Source of the DNA: ZC4RG25 sp023428365
GTDB taxonomy: Bacteria; Pseudomonadota; Alphaproteobacteria; Rhizobiales; Hyphomicrobiaceae
Direction: 5' to 3'
Length of the DNA stretch: 64,000 nt
NCBI GenBank assembly: GCA_050283925.1
Contig: JBNOAI010000004.1
Span: 1-64,000, forward strand
Part shown: piece by piece, positions 53,273 through 60,802 of the stretch
Numbering within the stretch: position 1 is the stretch's first letter
Layout of the letters: the number at the start of each line of letters is the position of its first letter
Made by a program: the position numbers and the translations under genes
Notes under the pieces: generated by a model
What the model saw: the letters and a program-made list of their open reading frames with translations, nothing else
Told to the model about the DNA's origin: nothing
Databases searched by the model: none

Positions 53273-53921
53273 GACGCTCCAGTTGCTTGGCGAGTTTCTG
53301 CAGTGGATAAATGATGATCAGATACATCGCGCCCAAAACCGTATAAATCTCGAGCGGGCGGAACGTCTGTGACACCAAAACCTGGGCCGTATACATCATG
53401 TCGGGAACTGCGATAATCGACAGCAGAGATGTATTTTTTAACTGAAGGACCGACTGATTAACGAATGGCGGCACCATACGCCGCGTTGCCTGAGGAAGGA
53501 TGACCCGCTGCATTACCTGCCGCGGCACCATCCCGATAGCCTTGGCTGCCTGCCATTGACCTAAGTCAATAGACTGTATTCCCGCTCGGACAATCTCGGC
53601 GGAAAATGCACCCATGTAGAAACTCAATCCAAGCCCAGCCGCCAACCATGCGGGGATGGTCAAAGATAGAGCCACGGGCAACGCATAGTAAAACCAGATG
53701 ATCTGGATAAGCAGGGGCGTTCCGCGGAACACCAACACAAACGCCGCAGCTGGTGCACGGACCACCATATGGCGACTGAGCAGCATCATGCCGCAGAACA
53801 CACCAATGATGAGCCCCACCAGTATGGTGGCGATCGTATATCCAAGAGTTATGCCGACAGCGTGGAGCCAAAGCTCCGGGTGAAGAAACGCTGCGCTGAA
53901 ATCCCATTCATAATTCGGCAT
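53259..53921 (-). CDS. Polar amino-acid ABC transporter permease
   Basis: 220-aa HisM/ArtM-type permease with five hydrophobic helices. The EAA loop reads DLGQWQAAKAIGMVPRQVM with PQATRRMVPPFVNQ. The ATG at 53921 gives MPNYEWDFSAAF, a typical start; the longer frame to 54008 runs into the promoter region. It is the first gene of the leftward sox operon, divergent from the XRE-cupin regulator. Only one permease gene is present, so it may act as a homodimer. Confidence 0.9.
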   Translation of the reverse strand: MPNYEWDFSAAFLHPELWLHAVGITLGYTIATILVGLIIGVFCGMMLLSRHMVVRAPAAAFVLVFRGTPLLIQIIWFYYALPVALSLTIPAWLAAGLGLSFYMGAFSAEIVRAGIQSIDLGQWQAAKAIGMVPRQVMQRVILPQATRRMVPPFVNQSVLQLKNTSLLSIIAVPDMMYTAQVLVSQTFRPLEIYTVLGAMYLIIIYPLQKLAKQLERRDDV

Positions 53922-54005
53922 TTGCTGCAGCCCCACATCAGATTCGAAAATAGGCACGAGCAGTCGGCGATCGGGAACGTTGCAACGTACCCATTTAGAA
54001 TTATG

Positions 54006-54034
54006 CAAAGATTATGGGTTTTCTGTCAAGAATA
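54006..54034. promoter_or_regulatory. Shared motif pair, copy 1 (sox operon/regulator promoter)
   Basis: CAAAGATTA (54006-54014) and CTGTCAAGAATA (54023-54034), 17 bp start to start. The same two words occur upstream of the other two transcription units of this cluster. Next to it is AAGAA-TATTTG-TTCTT (54029-54044), an inverted repeat fit for an HTH dimer. It lies 71 bp before the regulator start and 85 bp before the permease start. Confidence 0.6.
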
Positions 54035-54104
54035 TTTGTTCTTTTCAAGAAAGATAAAAAGCCCGACTATCGGCAATGTGACGAATAGTGTAACAGGCAA
54101 CGCC

Positions 54105-54749
54105 ATGCGCAAAACATCTCCGCCCGCTGCGCGGGAATCAAAATCAAAACGTGGCAAGTCGACCCCTGTTGTAGACAGGCGTATCGAAGCCGCGCTCGGA
54201 CAGGTGGTACGCGAGCTTCGGCGCCGTGCAGGCCTCGGCATTTCCGAGATCGCGCGACGAGCCAACTTGTCACCTGGAATGGTGTCCAAAATTGAAAACG
54301 GAGCAATCTCACCCTCGCTATCTAGTATCCGTTCCCTAGCGCGAGCGTTGCAGGTTCCGGTAACGTCATTGTTCCGAGAGTTTGATGAAGTGACGGATGC
54401 CACGATCGTGCGGGCGGGCGAGGGCACGATGGTTCACCGTTCCGGACGCAGTCTCGATCACGAATATCGAGTCTTGGGGCAGACGACCGCAAAGGGCATT
54501 GCGGTAGAACCGTTCATGATGACGTTCACCGAAGCGTCGCAAGTTCTGCCATTCCTGCACCGCACCGGAACTCAATTTATTCACGTTTTGGAGGGCCAAT
54601 TCTACTACCGGCACGGATCAAAAACTTATTTGATGGCCGAGGGAGACTCCCTTCTTTTTCAGGCAGATGTGCCTCACGGTCCAGAGACGCTCCTGCGCAC
54701 GCCGGTGCGCTATATCTCAGTGTTGTGCTTTCTGGGCGGTGGTGGTTGA
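54105..54749 (+). CDS. XRE-cupin transcriptional regulator
   Basis: 214-aa regulator. HTH part (residues ~25-85): LGQVVRELRRRAGLGISEIA, RRANLSPGMVSKIENGAISP and LARALQVPVTSLF. The C-terminal cupin has HRTGTQFIHVLEGQFYYRHG and LLFQADVPHGPET with His ligands. Members of this family commonly sense amino acids or amines through the cupin. The ATG at 54105 is used because upstream codons overlap the promoter. It is divergent from the ABC/sox operon and is its likely regulator. Confidence 0.9.
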   Translation: MRKTSPPAARESKSKRGKSTPVVDRRIEAALGQVVRELRRRAGLGISEIARRANLSPGMVSKIENGAISPSLSSIRSLARALQVPVTSLFREFDEVTDATIVRAGEGTMVHRSGRSLDHEYRVLGQTTAKGIAVEPFMMTFTEASQVLPFLHRTGTQFIHVLEGQFYYRHGSKTYLMAEGDSLLFQADVPHGPETLLRTPVRYISVLCFLGGGG

Positions 54750-54822
54750 AAGAAAATGGCCCGTATAAACTACGGGCCACATCGTCTAACGCGTTGTCAC
54801 TAAGACTGCTTGAGGTTTGTTG

Positions 54823-55638
54823 CTAAAACTGAACCTCCGGCGGAATGTTCTCCGGCTTGATACCAATGGATTCCATTGATGAGGTAATCCACTGATTTAT
54901 ATTGCCGTTACCGCGGTGATATTCGGACCATTTCTGCAGAAACTTTTGAAAACGACCGTCATCGAGACGCACGCCTGCGTAGGACGGCAGTGCATAGTTG
55001 GGGCTCATGAGGCGGGTTTCACCCAGCTTCGGATTCTTTGCAACTGCGCCCAATATCACCATGACGCCATCAATGAAACGATCAGCGCGGCCGGACATCA
55101 GCGCCAACACGCAATCATCTGCCTGGGATAACTGTATATGGTTTGACTTTGGGGCGAAGCGTTTTATCTGCTGCTCAGAGCTATTGCCGACAACATTGCA
55201 AACTCTGACCGATGGATCATTCAGATCAGCCCACCGATCGCCCTTCGGTTTAAATCCGTCACGATCCACGGCGGCGAAGCCAATCGTATAGAGTGGGCCG
55301 GCAAAATCGATTGCCAAAGCTCGCTCTGGTGTGGCGTTAAAGCCGAAGAATGCGTGACACTTCCCGCTCTGGATATCGAGCACAACAGTCTTGAATGTTG
55401 TTTCGATGAATTCGGGCTCTGCTCTGAGGCTCTTTGCTACGTCCCGAGCCATTTCGGGGGCGAATCCAGTCCAGTTTCCGCTGGTATCCTTCGCCGAATA
55501 AGGCTGGTACGCAGGCACAACGCAAGTCCGGAGCTTCTTGGTGCTCTGGATTTCGTTCCAGGCACTCTGGCTCTGAGCAGCGGTATTTGTGAATGAAATG
55601 CCGACCGCAGCGCAGATTGCCAATAGAAAATACTTCAT
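54823..55638 (-). CDS. Amino-acid ABC transporter substrate-binding protein
   Basis: 271-aa periplasmic SBP_bac_3 protein. The signal peptide MKYFLLAICAAVGISFTNTA is cleaved near AAQS. The ligand loop reads KKLRTCVVPAYQPYSAKDTS with GNWTGFAPEMARDVAKSL, and the second lobe follows the family. It probably supplies the ABC ATPase/permease encoded across the regulator, although it is a separate unit. It is divergent from the three-subunit dehydrogenase, so the solute is likely that enzyme's substrate or sarcosine. Confidence 0.9.
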   Translation of the reverse strand: MKYFLLAICAAVGISFTNTAAQSQSAWNEIQSTKKLRTCVVPAYQPYSAKDTSGNWTGFAPEMARDVAKSLRAEPEFIETTFKTVVLDIQSGKCHAFFGFNATPERALAIDFAGPLYTIGFAAVDRDGFKPKGDRWADLNDPSVRVCNVVGNSSEQQIKRFAPKSNHIQLSQADDCVLALMSGRADRFIDGVMVILGAVAKNPKLGETRLMSPNYALPSYAGVRLDDGRFQKFLQKWSEYHRGNGNINQWITSSMESIGIKPENIPPEVQF

Positions 55639-55738
55639 GTGTAACTACCCTCCGTTAGCTGACAATGTCACATTTTTTTATTGGATTGGTTTGCCTGCAC
55701 TTCGCATTTGCCATGCAAGCATTTCGATTGGGTATTGA

Positions 55739-55777
55739 CAAAGATTAATGCACGATCAAAAATTCCTGTCAAGAATA
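55739..55777. promoter_or_regulatory. Shared motif pair, copy 2 (dehydrogenase/SBP promoter)
   Basis: CAAAGATTA (55739-55747) and CTGTCAAGAATA (55766-55777), 27 bp start to start, exactly 10 bp more than in copy 1. TTGACA at 55735-55740 could be a -35 element for the rightward operon. It is 42 bp before the [2Fe-2S] gene and about 100 bp before the SBP gene. Candidate target of the XRE-cupin regulator. Confidence 0.55.
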
Positions 55778-55818
55778 GATTGTCTCCTCTGGAATAACGA
55801 GTTGAGAGCCTGAAACGT

Positions 55819-56088
55819 ATGAACCAAATCTGTTTTTCTTTCGAAGGTCAGTCGGTCGTCGCTTTAGAAGGACAAAGCGTTGCTGCGGCATTGATTGCTG
55901 TGGGGCAGCGCTGTTTGCGCGTCGACGAAGCTGGCAATCCGAGGGGCGCTTTGTGCGGCATCGGAGTATGCTGGGAATGCCGCTGCAGCATCGACGGCGT
56001 GCCTGATACGAGAGCCTGTATGACGCCTGCAAGGTCGGGGATGGTGGTTCGTCGGCAGATGGGAGTGGACCCATGCAACGGTCAGTAG
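55819..56088 (+). CDS. (2Fe-2S)-binding subunit of amino-acid dehydrogenase
   Basis: 89-aa ferredoxin-fold protein (NQICFSFEGQSVVALEGQSV). Cluster ligands: ALCGIGVCWECRCSIDGVPD and the later ACMTP. It matches the small subunit of three-part dehydrogenases such as HcnA, opine oxidase and D-hydroxyproline dehydrogenase. The end overlaps the next gene by 16 nt. It passes electrons within the complex. Confidence 0.87.
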   Translation: MNQICFSFEGQSVVALEGQSVAAALIAVGQRCLRVDEAGNPRGALCGIGVCWECRCSIDGVPDTRACMTPARSGMVVRRQMGVDPCNGQ

Positions 56089-57467
56089 TTGTGGTCGGTG
56101 CCGGTCCTGCTGGCATCATGGCGGCAACCGAAGCTGCCACGCGCGGCTGCCGTGTCACTCTAGTTGACGAAGCTTCCTTGCCAGGTGGTCAAATTTATCG
56201 TCAGGCCGCACCTGCGCTGACGGGTGGGGATTATGCGGATCCAGCCGAGTCGGCACGCAAGCGTGCCCTGCTTGGGCGCTTTTCGGCTGTCCTTCCGCAG
56301 ATTGACTATCGCCCAGCCACTTCGGTCTATGCAGTGTTTGGCAACGGCGAAGTTCATATTTCTGAAGGGGGCACCACTGAAGTTCTCAACTCCGACGCCG
56401 TCGTCTTGGCGACAGGCGTGCGCGAGCTCGCTATTCCATTTCCGGGATGGACAATTCCGGGAGTGATGTTTGCCGGAGGCGCTCAGGCGATTTTAAAAGC
56501 GCAGCGGGTCATCCCAGGACGTAATATTGTAGTTGCGGGCTGCGGGCCGCTACCCATCGTTGTCGCTGCACAATTGGTGCGCGCGGGCGGTACGGTGGCG
56601 GCATTGGCTCCTCTTAAGCCAATGATCGCCGCGCTTCGGCATCCGGCCGCCCTATGGCATGGACGTAGCATCGTACTTGAAGGCCTGCGCTATATGTGGT
56701 CGGTGCGGCGCGTGCCAAGGCTGATGGGCCATGTTCCCGTTCGTGCCATCGGCAGAGAGCGTCTTGAGGGCGTGGTGCTAGCGCGTGTCGACGACAATGG
56801 TTCGGCAATAGCCGGGACCGAGCGCGAGATCTCCTGTGACCTCTTGGCGGTAAACTATGGTTTCGTAGCGAACAGCGAGCTTGCAGCCATGACAGGCGTC
56901 CGCATGCGCCACGATCCGTTGAGAGGCGGCTGGTTGCCTATAGCTGATGAGTTCGGCCGTACGTCGGTTTCGAGGATTTTCGTGGCGGGTGATGCCGCTG
57001 GCCTAAGAGGCGCGTTAAACGCCGAAAATGAAGGGATAATCGTGGGGGCTGCTGCGGCCGAGGCGCGCGCTACTGGCGCCCCCGCGATGACGCCGACGCT
57101 GGCCGGCGCCATTTTAAACCGCCGCCGGAGTCAACTATTCCAGGAGGCAGTCGGTCCATTGTTGCAAGTTTCCGACGGCCTATGGAACATAGTTACTGAC
57201 GAGACTGTTGTCTGCCGATGCGAGAACGTGTCCCTCGGTGCAATCCGCGCAACGCTAAGCGGCGGGCATACGACTCCGAATGCGATCAAGCGCAACGTGC
57301 GCGCTGGCATGGGTTGGTGTGGTGGGCGAAGTTGCCTTCGCTCGGTTGCCGCCCTAGCAAAGCTGCACGCCGGTGTTGAGCCCGCAGCAATGATGACGCC
57401 GCGTCCCATGAATCGACCTGTTACGTTCGCGGCGATCGCTCGACAGAAGAAGGTGGCGGTTAAATGA
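56073..57467 (+). CDS. NAD/FAD-type subunit of amino-acid dehydrogenase (HcnB/OoxA-like)
   Basis: 464-aa pyridine-nucleotide-type flavoprotein. VVVVGAGPAGIMAATEAATRG, then LATGVRELAIPFPGW, a second nucleotide fold VVAGCGPLPIVVAAQLV and IFVAGDAAGLRGA. The C-terminus has a BFD-like [2Fe-2S] site (VVCRCENVS and GMGWCGGRSCLRSV). The same domain order is found in HcnB and in the alpha subunit of opine oxidases. It is coupled by overlap to both neighbours. Confidence 0.9.
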   Translation: MQRSVVVVGAGPAGIMAATEAATRGCRVTLVDEASLPGGQIYRQAAPALTGGDYADPAESARKRALLGRFSAVLPQIDYRPATSVYAVFGNGEVHISEGGTTEVLNSDAVVLATGVRELAIPFPGWTIPGVMFAGGAQAILKAQRVIPGRNIVVAGCGPLPIVVAAQLVRAGGTVAALAPLKPMIAALRHPAALWHGRSIVLEGLRYMWSVRRVPRLMGHVPVRAIGRERLEGVVLARVDDNGSAIAGTEREISCDLLAVNYGFVANSELAAMTGVRMRHDPLRGGWLPIADEFGRTSVSRIFVAGDAAGLRGALNAENEGIIVGAAAAEARATGAPAMTPTLAGAILNRRRSQLFQEAVGPLLQVSDGLWNIVTDETVVCRCENVSLGAIRATLSGGHTTPNAIKRNVRAGMGWCGGRSCLRSVAALAKLHAGVEPAAMMTPRPMNRPVTFAAIARQKKVAVK

Positions 57468-58612
57468 ACGACTTCAGTGTCGATGTGCTGGTCATTGGGG
57501 CCGGTGCTTACGGCTTGTCGTGCGCCTGGTGGATGGCAAAGCGCCGGAGTGGCGCCAGCATCATGGTCGTGGACGAGGGCGAGTTTGCTAGTGGAGCTTC
57601 GGGCCGCAACGGCGCCGGCTTCCGCATGCAATGGGGCCTCGATTTGAACATTCGGCTTTGCCAAGAGAGCACAAGCTTCTTTGAATCGGCTACCGAACAC
57701 CTCGACTATCCTAAAGGCATAGAGCTGAAACAAGACGGATATTTGGTCCTCGCGCATAGTGAGAAAGCGCTGCAGTCGCTAAGGGGCGCGCTTGACGCTC
57801 AGCACCGTTACGACGTGCCGAGCGAACTGCTGTCGGCGGAGGAATGCGTTAAAATGGTGCCGGCCTTAAGTCGTGATCGTTTGGTAGGAGGCACGTTCTG
57901 CGGTAAAGACGGCAGTATCTCACCGTTTTTGTGGCTCGATGCACTCCTGACTGCATGTCGGCGGGAAAAGGTCGACGTTCGTTATGGCACTCGTATCCAA
58001 GGCCTCCAGAAAAGGAATGGCACATTCGAAGTCAAGACGAAGGATGGTTCAATCAACGCTGAGAAGGTGCTCCTCTGCACAGACTGGGCCGTACCTGAGT
58101 TGCTTGCGCCGCTTGGTATCGACCTGCCCATCACCAGCCTACCCAAAGAGGCAATCGTCACTGTACGGTGCACACCGCGCGTGAAGCCGATTCTGATTTC
58201 GCTCGAACACCATATCGCGGTGAATCAAGTGAGTAGCGGTTCGATCGTCTTCACCGTGTCGCGCACACGCACGGGCAGCGAGACTGCGTCCTCGCCCGAT
58301 TTCCTGGCATTTGCCGCGCCCAAGGTCGTTGATCTGCTACCGGGTGTTGCGGATGTGCCGGTGTTACGCACTTGGGGCGGTGTATCCAGCCTCACGCCCG
58401 ACATGCAACCAATACTCGGGGAGACCGAGTTGGAGGGCCTTTATGTGGCGGTTTCGTCGTTCCGTGGACTGATGACATCACCTGCAGTGGGCCGGATCAT
58501 GTCGGCATTGATACTTGAAAACGACACCAACGATCCCATTCTCGCTCAACTCACCCCACGCCGCTTCGAGACCGGGGACCTGATCGTCGAACCGCTGCTC
58601 AATCAAGAGTAG
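57464..58612 (+). CDS. DAO-family catalytic subunit of amino-acid dehydrogenase
   Basis: 382-aa FAD oxidoreductase. VLVIGAGAYGLSCAWWMAKR is the dinucleotide motif, the ribose-binding Glu is in MVVDEGEF, and the start of the substrate domain is GASGRNGAGFRMQWG. The C-terminal region ETELEGLYVAVSSFRGLMTS is family-like. It should dehydrogenate a secondary or cyclic amino acid (glycine, proline derivative, opine or sarcosine). It overlaps the previous gene by 4 nt (ATGA), completing a three-gene operon. Confidence 0.9.
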   Translation: MNDFSVDVLVIGAGAYGLSCAWWMAKRRSGASIMVVDEGEFASGASGRNGAGFRMQWGLDLNIRLCQESTSFFESATEHLDYPKGIELKQDGYLVLAHSEKALQSLRGALDAQHRYDVPSELLSAEECVKMVPALSRDRLVGGTFCGKDGSISPFLWLDALLTACRREKVDVRYGTRIQGLQKRNGTFEVKTKDGSINAEKVLLCTDWAVPELLAPLGIDLPITSLPKEAIVTVRCTPRVKPILISLEHHIAVNQVSSGSIVFTVSRTRTGSETASSPDFLAFAAPKVVDLLPGVADVPVLRTWGGVSSLTPDMQPILGETELEGLYVAVSSFRGLMTSPAVGRIMSALILENDTNDPILAQLTPRRFETGDLIVEPLLNQE

Positions 58613-58658
58613 CGCCAACGCTCGCATTTTCGCTGCGCGTCGGCAGAGTTCAGGAACC

Positions 58659-59103
58659 ATGTTGGCCGGGGAGCTCTACGACGCCAGCGATCCGGACCTA
58701 CAAGCCGAGGTGGCGGCGACGCGCAGGTGGCTCGTCTGCTACAATAGCTCATTCGGCATGTCGGCCTCCGAGCGGCGAACTCTGCTGCTGGAACGTCTCG
58801 GCGCGGTCGGTGAAAGTGCGGTGATCCTACCACCGTTTCATTGCGACTACGGCTACAACATCCGGCTCGGCGCGGGTGTGTTTCTGAATTTCAATTGCGT
58901 CATCCTAGATGTGGCGGCCATCAACATCGGCATCGGACCGAGCCTGCAGATCCTTGGAGCTGACCACCCGCGCGATCCGAAAGTGCGGGCCTTAGGTTTG
59001 GAATATGGGCGTCCGATCCGTATCGGACGTCTGGATCGGCGGAGGAGCGATCATTTTGCTAGGTGTCTCAATAGGAGATGACGCCCTGATAGGTGCAGGC
59101 ACC
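58659..59103 (+). pseudogene. Maltose/galactoside O-acetyltransferase-like gene, frameshifted
   Basis: The first frame has MLAGELYDASDPDLQAEVAA, then FHCDYGYNIRLGAGVFLNFN and ILGADHPRDP with GRPIRIG, typical of NodL/LacA left-handed beta-helix enzymes that transfer acetyl from acetyl-CoA to sugars. Near 59025-59035 the frame shifts, and the next coil continues as SDVWIGGGAIILLGVSIGDD followed by ALIGAG. It then breaks off in unrelated sequence. Both a frameshift and a truncation are present. Confidence 0.8.
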
Positions 59104-59263
59104 GGCTGGGGCCATCGCCTTCGACAACCCGGCACGCCTCCGGCACCTGGCGATGATGCTGGTGCCGCAAGGGGGTGCAGCTTGCTGGGGGGAGCAAAAG
59201 TGGATCGGGGGAAAGCCGCATCCACGTTGGTCTTTACCATGATGTGGGCCGATCGCGCCCAGC

Positions 59264-59493
59264 TTCGATTTGCTCCATCTCGACGGTCGAGAGTTCCGGC
59301 CGCCGCAGGGGGCGGCTTGGCCGTCTGATCGGCCTGCTGGCGGAATACGAACGCCTTGGCCTGAAGGGCCTCGTCGCGAAGGCGGATGGATCTGCTTTAC
59401 CGCAGCGGTCGTGCGGAGCACCGAATCAAGGCCAAGACAGCGTGGAAGGAAGCCAATGCTGGCCGCGGGGAGATGTTTGCTTCGGGGAGGTAA
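59264..59493 (+). pseudogene. ATP-dependent DNA ligase fragment
   Basis: Three short pieces in three frames follow the ligase adenylation domain: FDLLHLDGREFRPP, then LAEYERLGLKGLVAKADGS, then YRSGRAEHRIKAKTAWKEAN ending in a stop at 59493. This order (motif IV-like, GLKGLVAK, then YRSG...IK.KT) fits LigD-like/ATP-dependent ligases of Hyphomicrobiales. The catalytic N-terminus is missing. Confidence 0.6.
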
Positions 59494-59529
59494 GGGCGCC
59501 GATACTCGCACTATCGGCGCCTAAGGCGG

Positions 59530-59775
59530 TTAGACCGGCGCCGGTTCAGGCTCCAGGTCATCGGGGCCGGGGTCAGAGGTGGAGGAACGCTTCTGGCGCT
59601 CTTCCCAGGCTTTGACTTCCGACCATGGATACCGAACGGCGGTTCCGATTTTCAGGTAAATCGGCCCGCCTCCTTCAACCCTCAGCTTTGAGAAAAACTT
59701 CGAGTGAACGCGGAAGATCCGGGCTAGTTCTTGCTCTGTGAGCAGCTTGTCGTCATTGTCGTCTCCTTGATCCAT
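59530..59775 (-). CDS. Excisionase-like/AlpA-type HTH protein
   Basis: 81-aa DNA-binding protein. LLTEQELARIFRVHSKFFSK followed by LRVEGGGPIYLKIGTAVRYPWSEV is the MerR-like winged helix of AlpA/Xis recombination directionality factors. The ATG at 59775 has AGGAGG 6 nt upstream; the longer frame to 59853 is rejected. It lies 490 bp from the tRNA-Lys attachment site, at the island end opposite to the integrase. On a circular form it would sit on the other side of attP from int, so an excision role is likely. Confidence 0.78.
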   Translation of the reverse strand: MDQGDDNDDKLLTEQELARIFRVHSKFFSKLRVEGGGPIYLKIGTAVRYPWSEVKAWEERQKRSSTSDPGPDDLEPEPAPV

Positions 59776-59872
59776 GATGGACCTCCTATGATTGAAGTTT
59801 GGTCCATTCCCTCGGCAGCCGATATCCTCCACCTCGGCGGTTCCTGCAATCACTCAGAGGTTGTCCTGTGGA

Positions 59873-60178
59873 TTACTGGCCCCTCATCAGGCTCGCAAAT
59901 ATCGTCGCCACCGCGACGGCGATCACGCCGACATGGACGCCGGTCTTCGTCGGGTCAGCAGATCCGCGCCGCTGAGACGCCAGCGCTGAGATCGACGCCG
60001 GGACTGCGGCGACAAGCACCAGACCGATCCACATGACGAGCAGTCGGAAAGCGTCGGTCCACGGGTGTAAGGGTATGGGTCGCGGCATCGTCCCGTAGAG
60101 GGGCACGGCGCACAGAGCAGCCGTGGCGGCGACCACGCCAATAACGTTCAACCAGCGAATTTTGGATTGTTCAGACAT
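59873..60178 (-). CDS. Hypothetical small membrane protein
   Basis: 101 aa with three hydrophobic stretches (WLNVIGVVAATAALCAVPL, LLVMWIGLVLVAAVPASI and VGVIAVAVATIFASLM), so probably a three-pass inner-membrane protein. GAGG precedes the ATG. No family recognised. It is the gene closest to the tRNA-Lys end of the island and in the same direction as the excisionase-like gene 97 bp further on. Confidence 0.65.
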   Translation of the reverse strand: MSEQSKIRWLNVIGVVAATAALCAVPLYGTMPRPIPLHPWTDAFRLLVMWIGLVLVAAVPASISALASQRRGSADPTKTGVHVGVIAVAVATIFASLMRGQ

Positions 60179-60262
60179 GGGAGACCTCGTTCCAGCAGTG
60201 TAAAGACTGTGTAACGGCTGCTACGCGAGGTCTGACGTTTTGGGTTAACCACTTGAAATATA

Positions 60263-60337
60263 TGGTGAGCCCGGTTGGGTTCGAACCAACGACCCTCTGA
60301 TTAAAAGTCAGATGCTCTACCGCTGAGCTACGGGCCC
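60263..60337 (-). tRNA. tRNA-Lys (anticodon UUU)
   Basis: A 75-nt cloverleaf including encoded CCA. The acceptor GGGCCCG pairs with CGGGCTC (one G-U), the D-arm is AGCTCAGCGGTAGAGC, the anticodon stem-loop is TCTGA-CTTTTAA-TCAGA, and the T-arm is GGTTCGAACC-containing. Its 3' 52 nt are repeated at 23822-23873, so it is the island's insertion site; the island lies on the 3' side and the gene remains intact. Confidence 0.97.
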
Positions 60338-60547
60338 ACAAGGCGCGTCAATACAGGGGTTTGGCGGGCGGCGCAACGTCTGGAACGACCTTTAAGCCAT
60401 CTTGCCGCTCAAAGGCCGGCGCGGGGCGTCCGCGAGGCGAGAACTCTCCGCGTCAATTGGGACTTCACGGCCGGTGAACGGGCGGTTGCCGTACGCGTTG
60501 AACAGGCAGTTGCGCGCAAGCGAGTGGCAGTTCAGCGAGGATTTACC

Positions 60548-60784
60548 ATGGTGAAGGTCGTGTACCATATCATCCAGCACGATGGCGGCTGGGCTTACAA
60601 GGTCGAGGATGTGATCTCGGAGACTTTCCCGACCCGTGCCGAGGCCGAGACGGCCGCCCGTAGTGCGGCAGCCCGCCAGCGGGTGCCTGGAGACACGGAG
60701 CCCATCGAATACGAGGACGCCAAGGGCCGCTGGCACGATGAGGTTGCCGATGGACATGACCGGCCGACCACCGAGGTCGACTGA
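60548..60784 (+). CDS. DUF2188 domain protein
   Basis: 78-aa protein: VVYHIIQHDGGWAYKVEDVI, SETFPTRAEAETAARSAAAR, and the EYEDAKGRWHDE end match DUF2188, a small alpha-beta fold of unknown function. The ATG at 60548 follows GAGGA; the longer frame from 60524 lacks a signal. It is the first backbone gene to the right of the island, convergent with methylmalonyl-CoA mutase. Confidence 0.85.
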   Translation: MVKVVYHIIQHDGGWAYKVEDVISETFPTRAEAETAARSAAARQRVPGDTEPIEYEDAKGRWHDEVADGHDRPTTEVD

Positions 60785-60802
60785 TCCGCCCTTTGCAGGG
60801 GA

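Larger units (their letters stand above)
23822..60314. mobile_element. tRNA-Lys genomic island (~36.5 kb), composite
   Basis: Bounded by a 52-bp perfect direct repeat (23822-23873 and 60263-60314) made of the 3' part of tRNA-Lys from the anticodon arm through CCA. A tyrosine integrase is next to the left repeat and an excisionase-like HTH gene next to the right. In a circular form the two ends would meet, placing int and the xis-like gene on either side of attP. No conjugation genes were seen, so it would have to be mobilised by other elements. The content is mosaic, with older scars inside. Confidence 0.88.
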
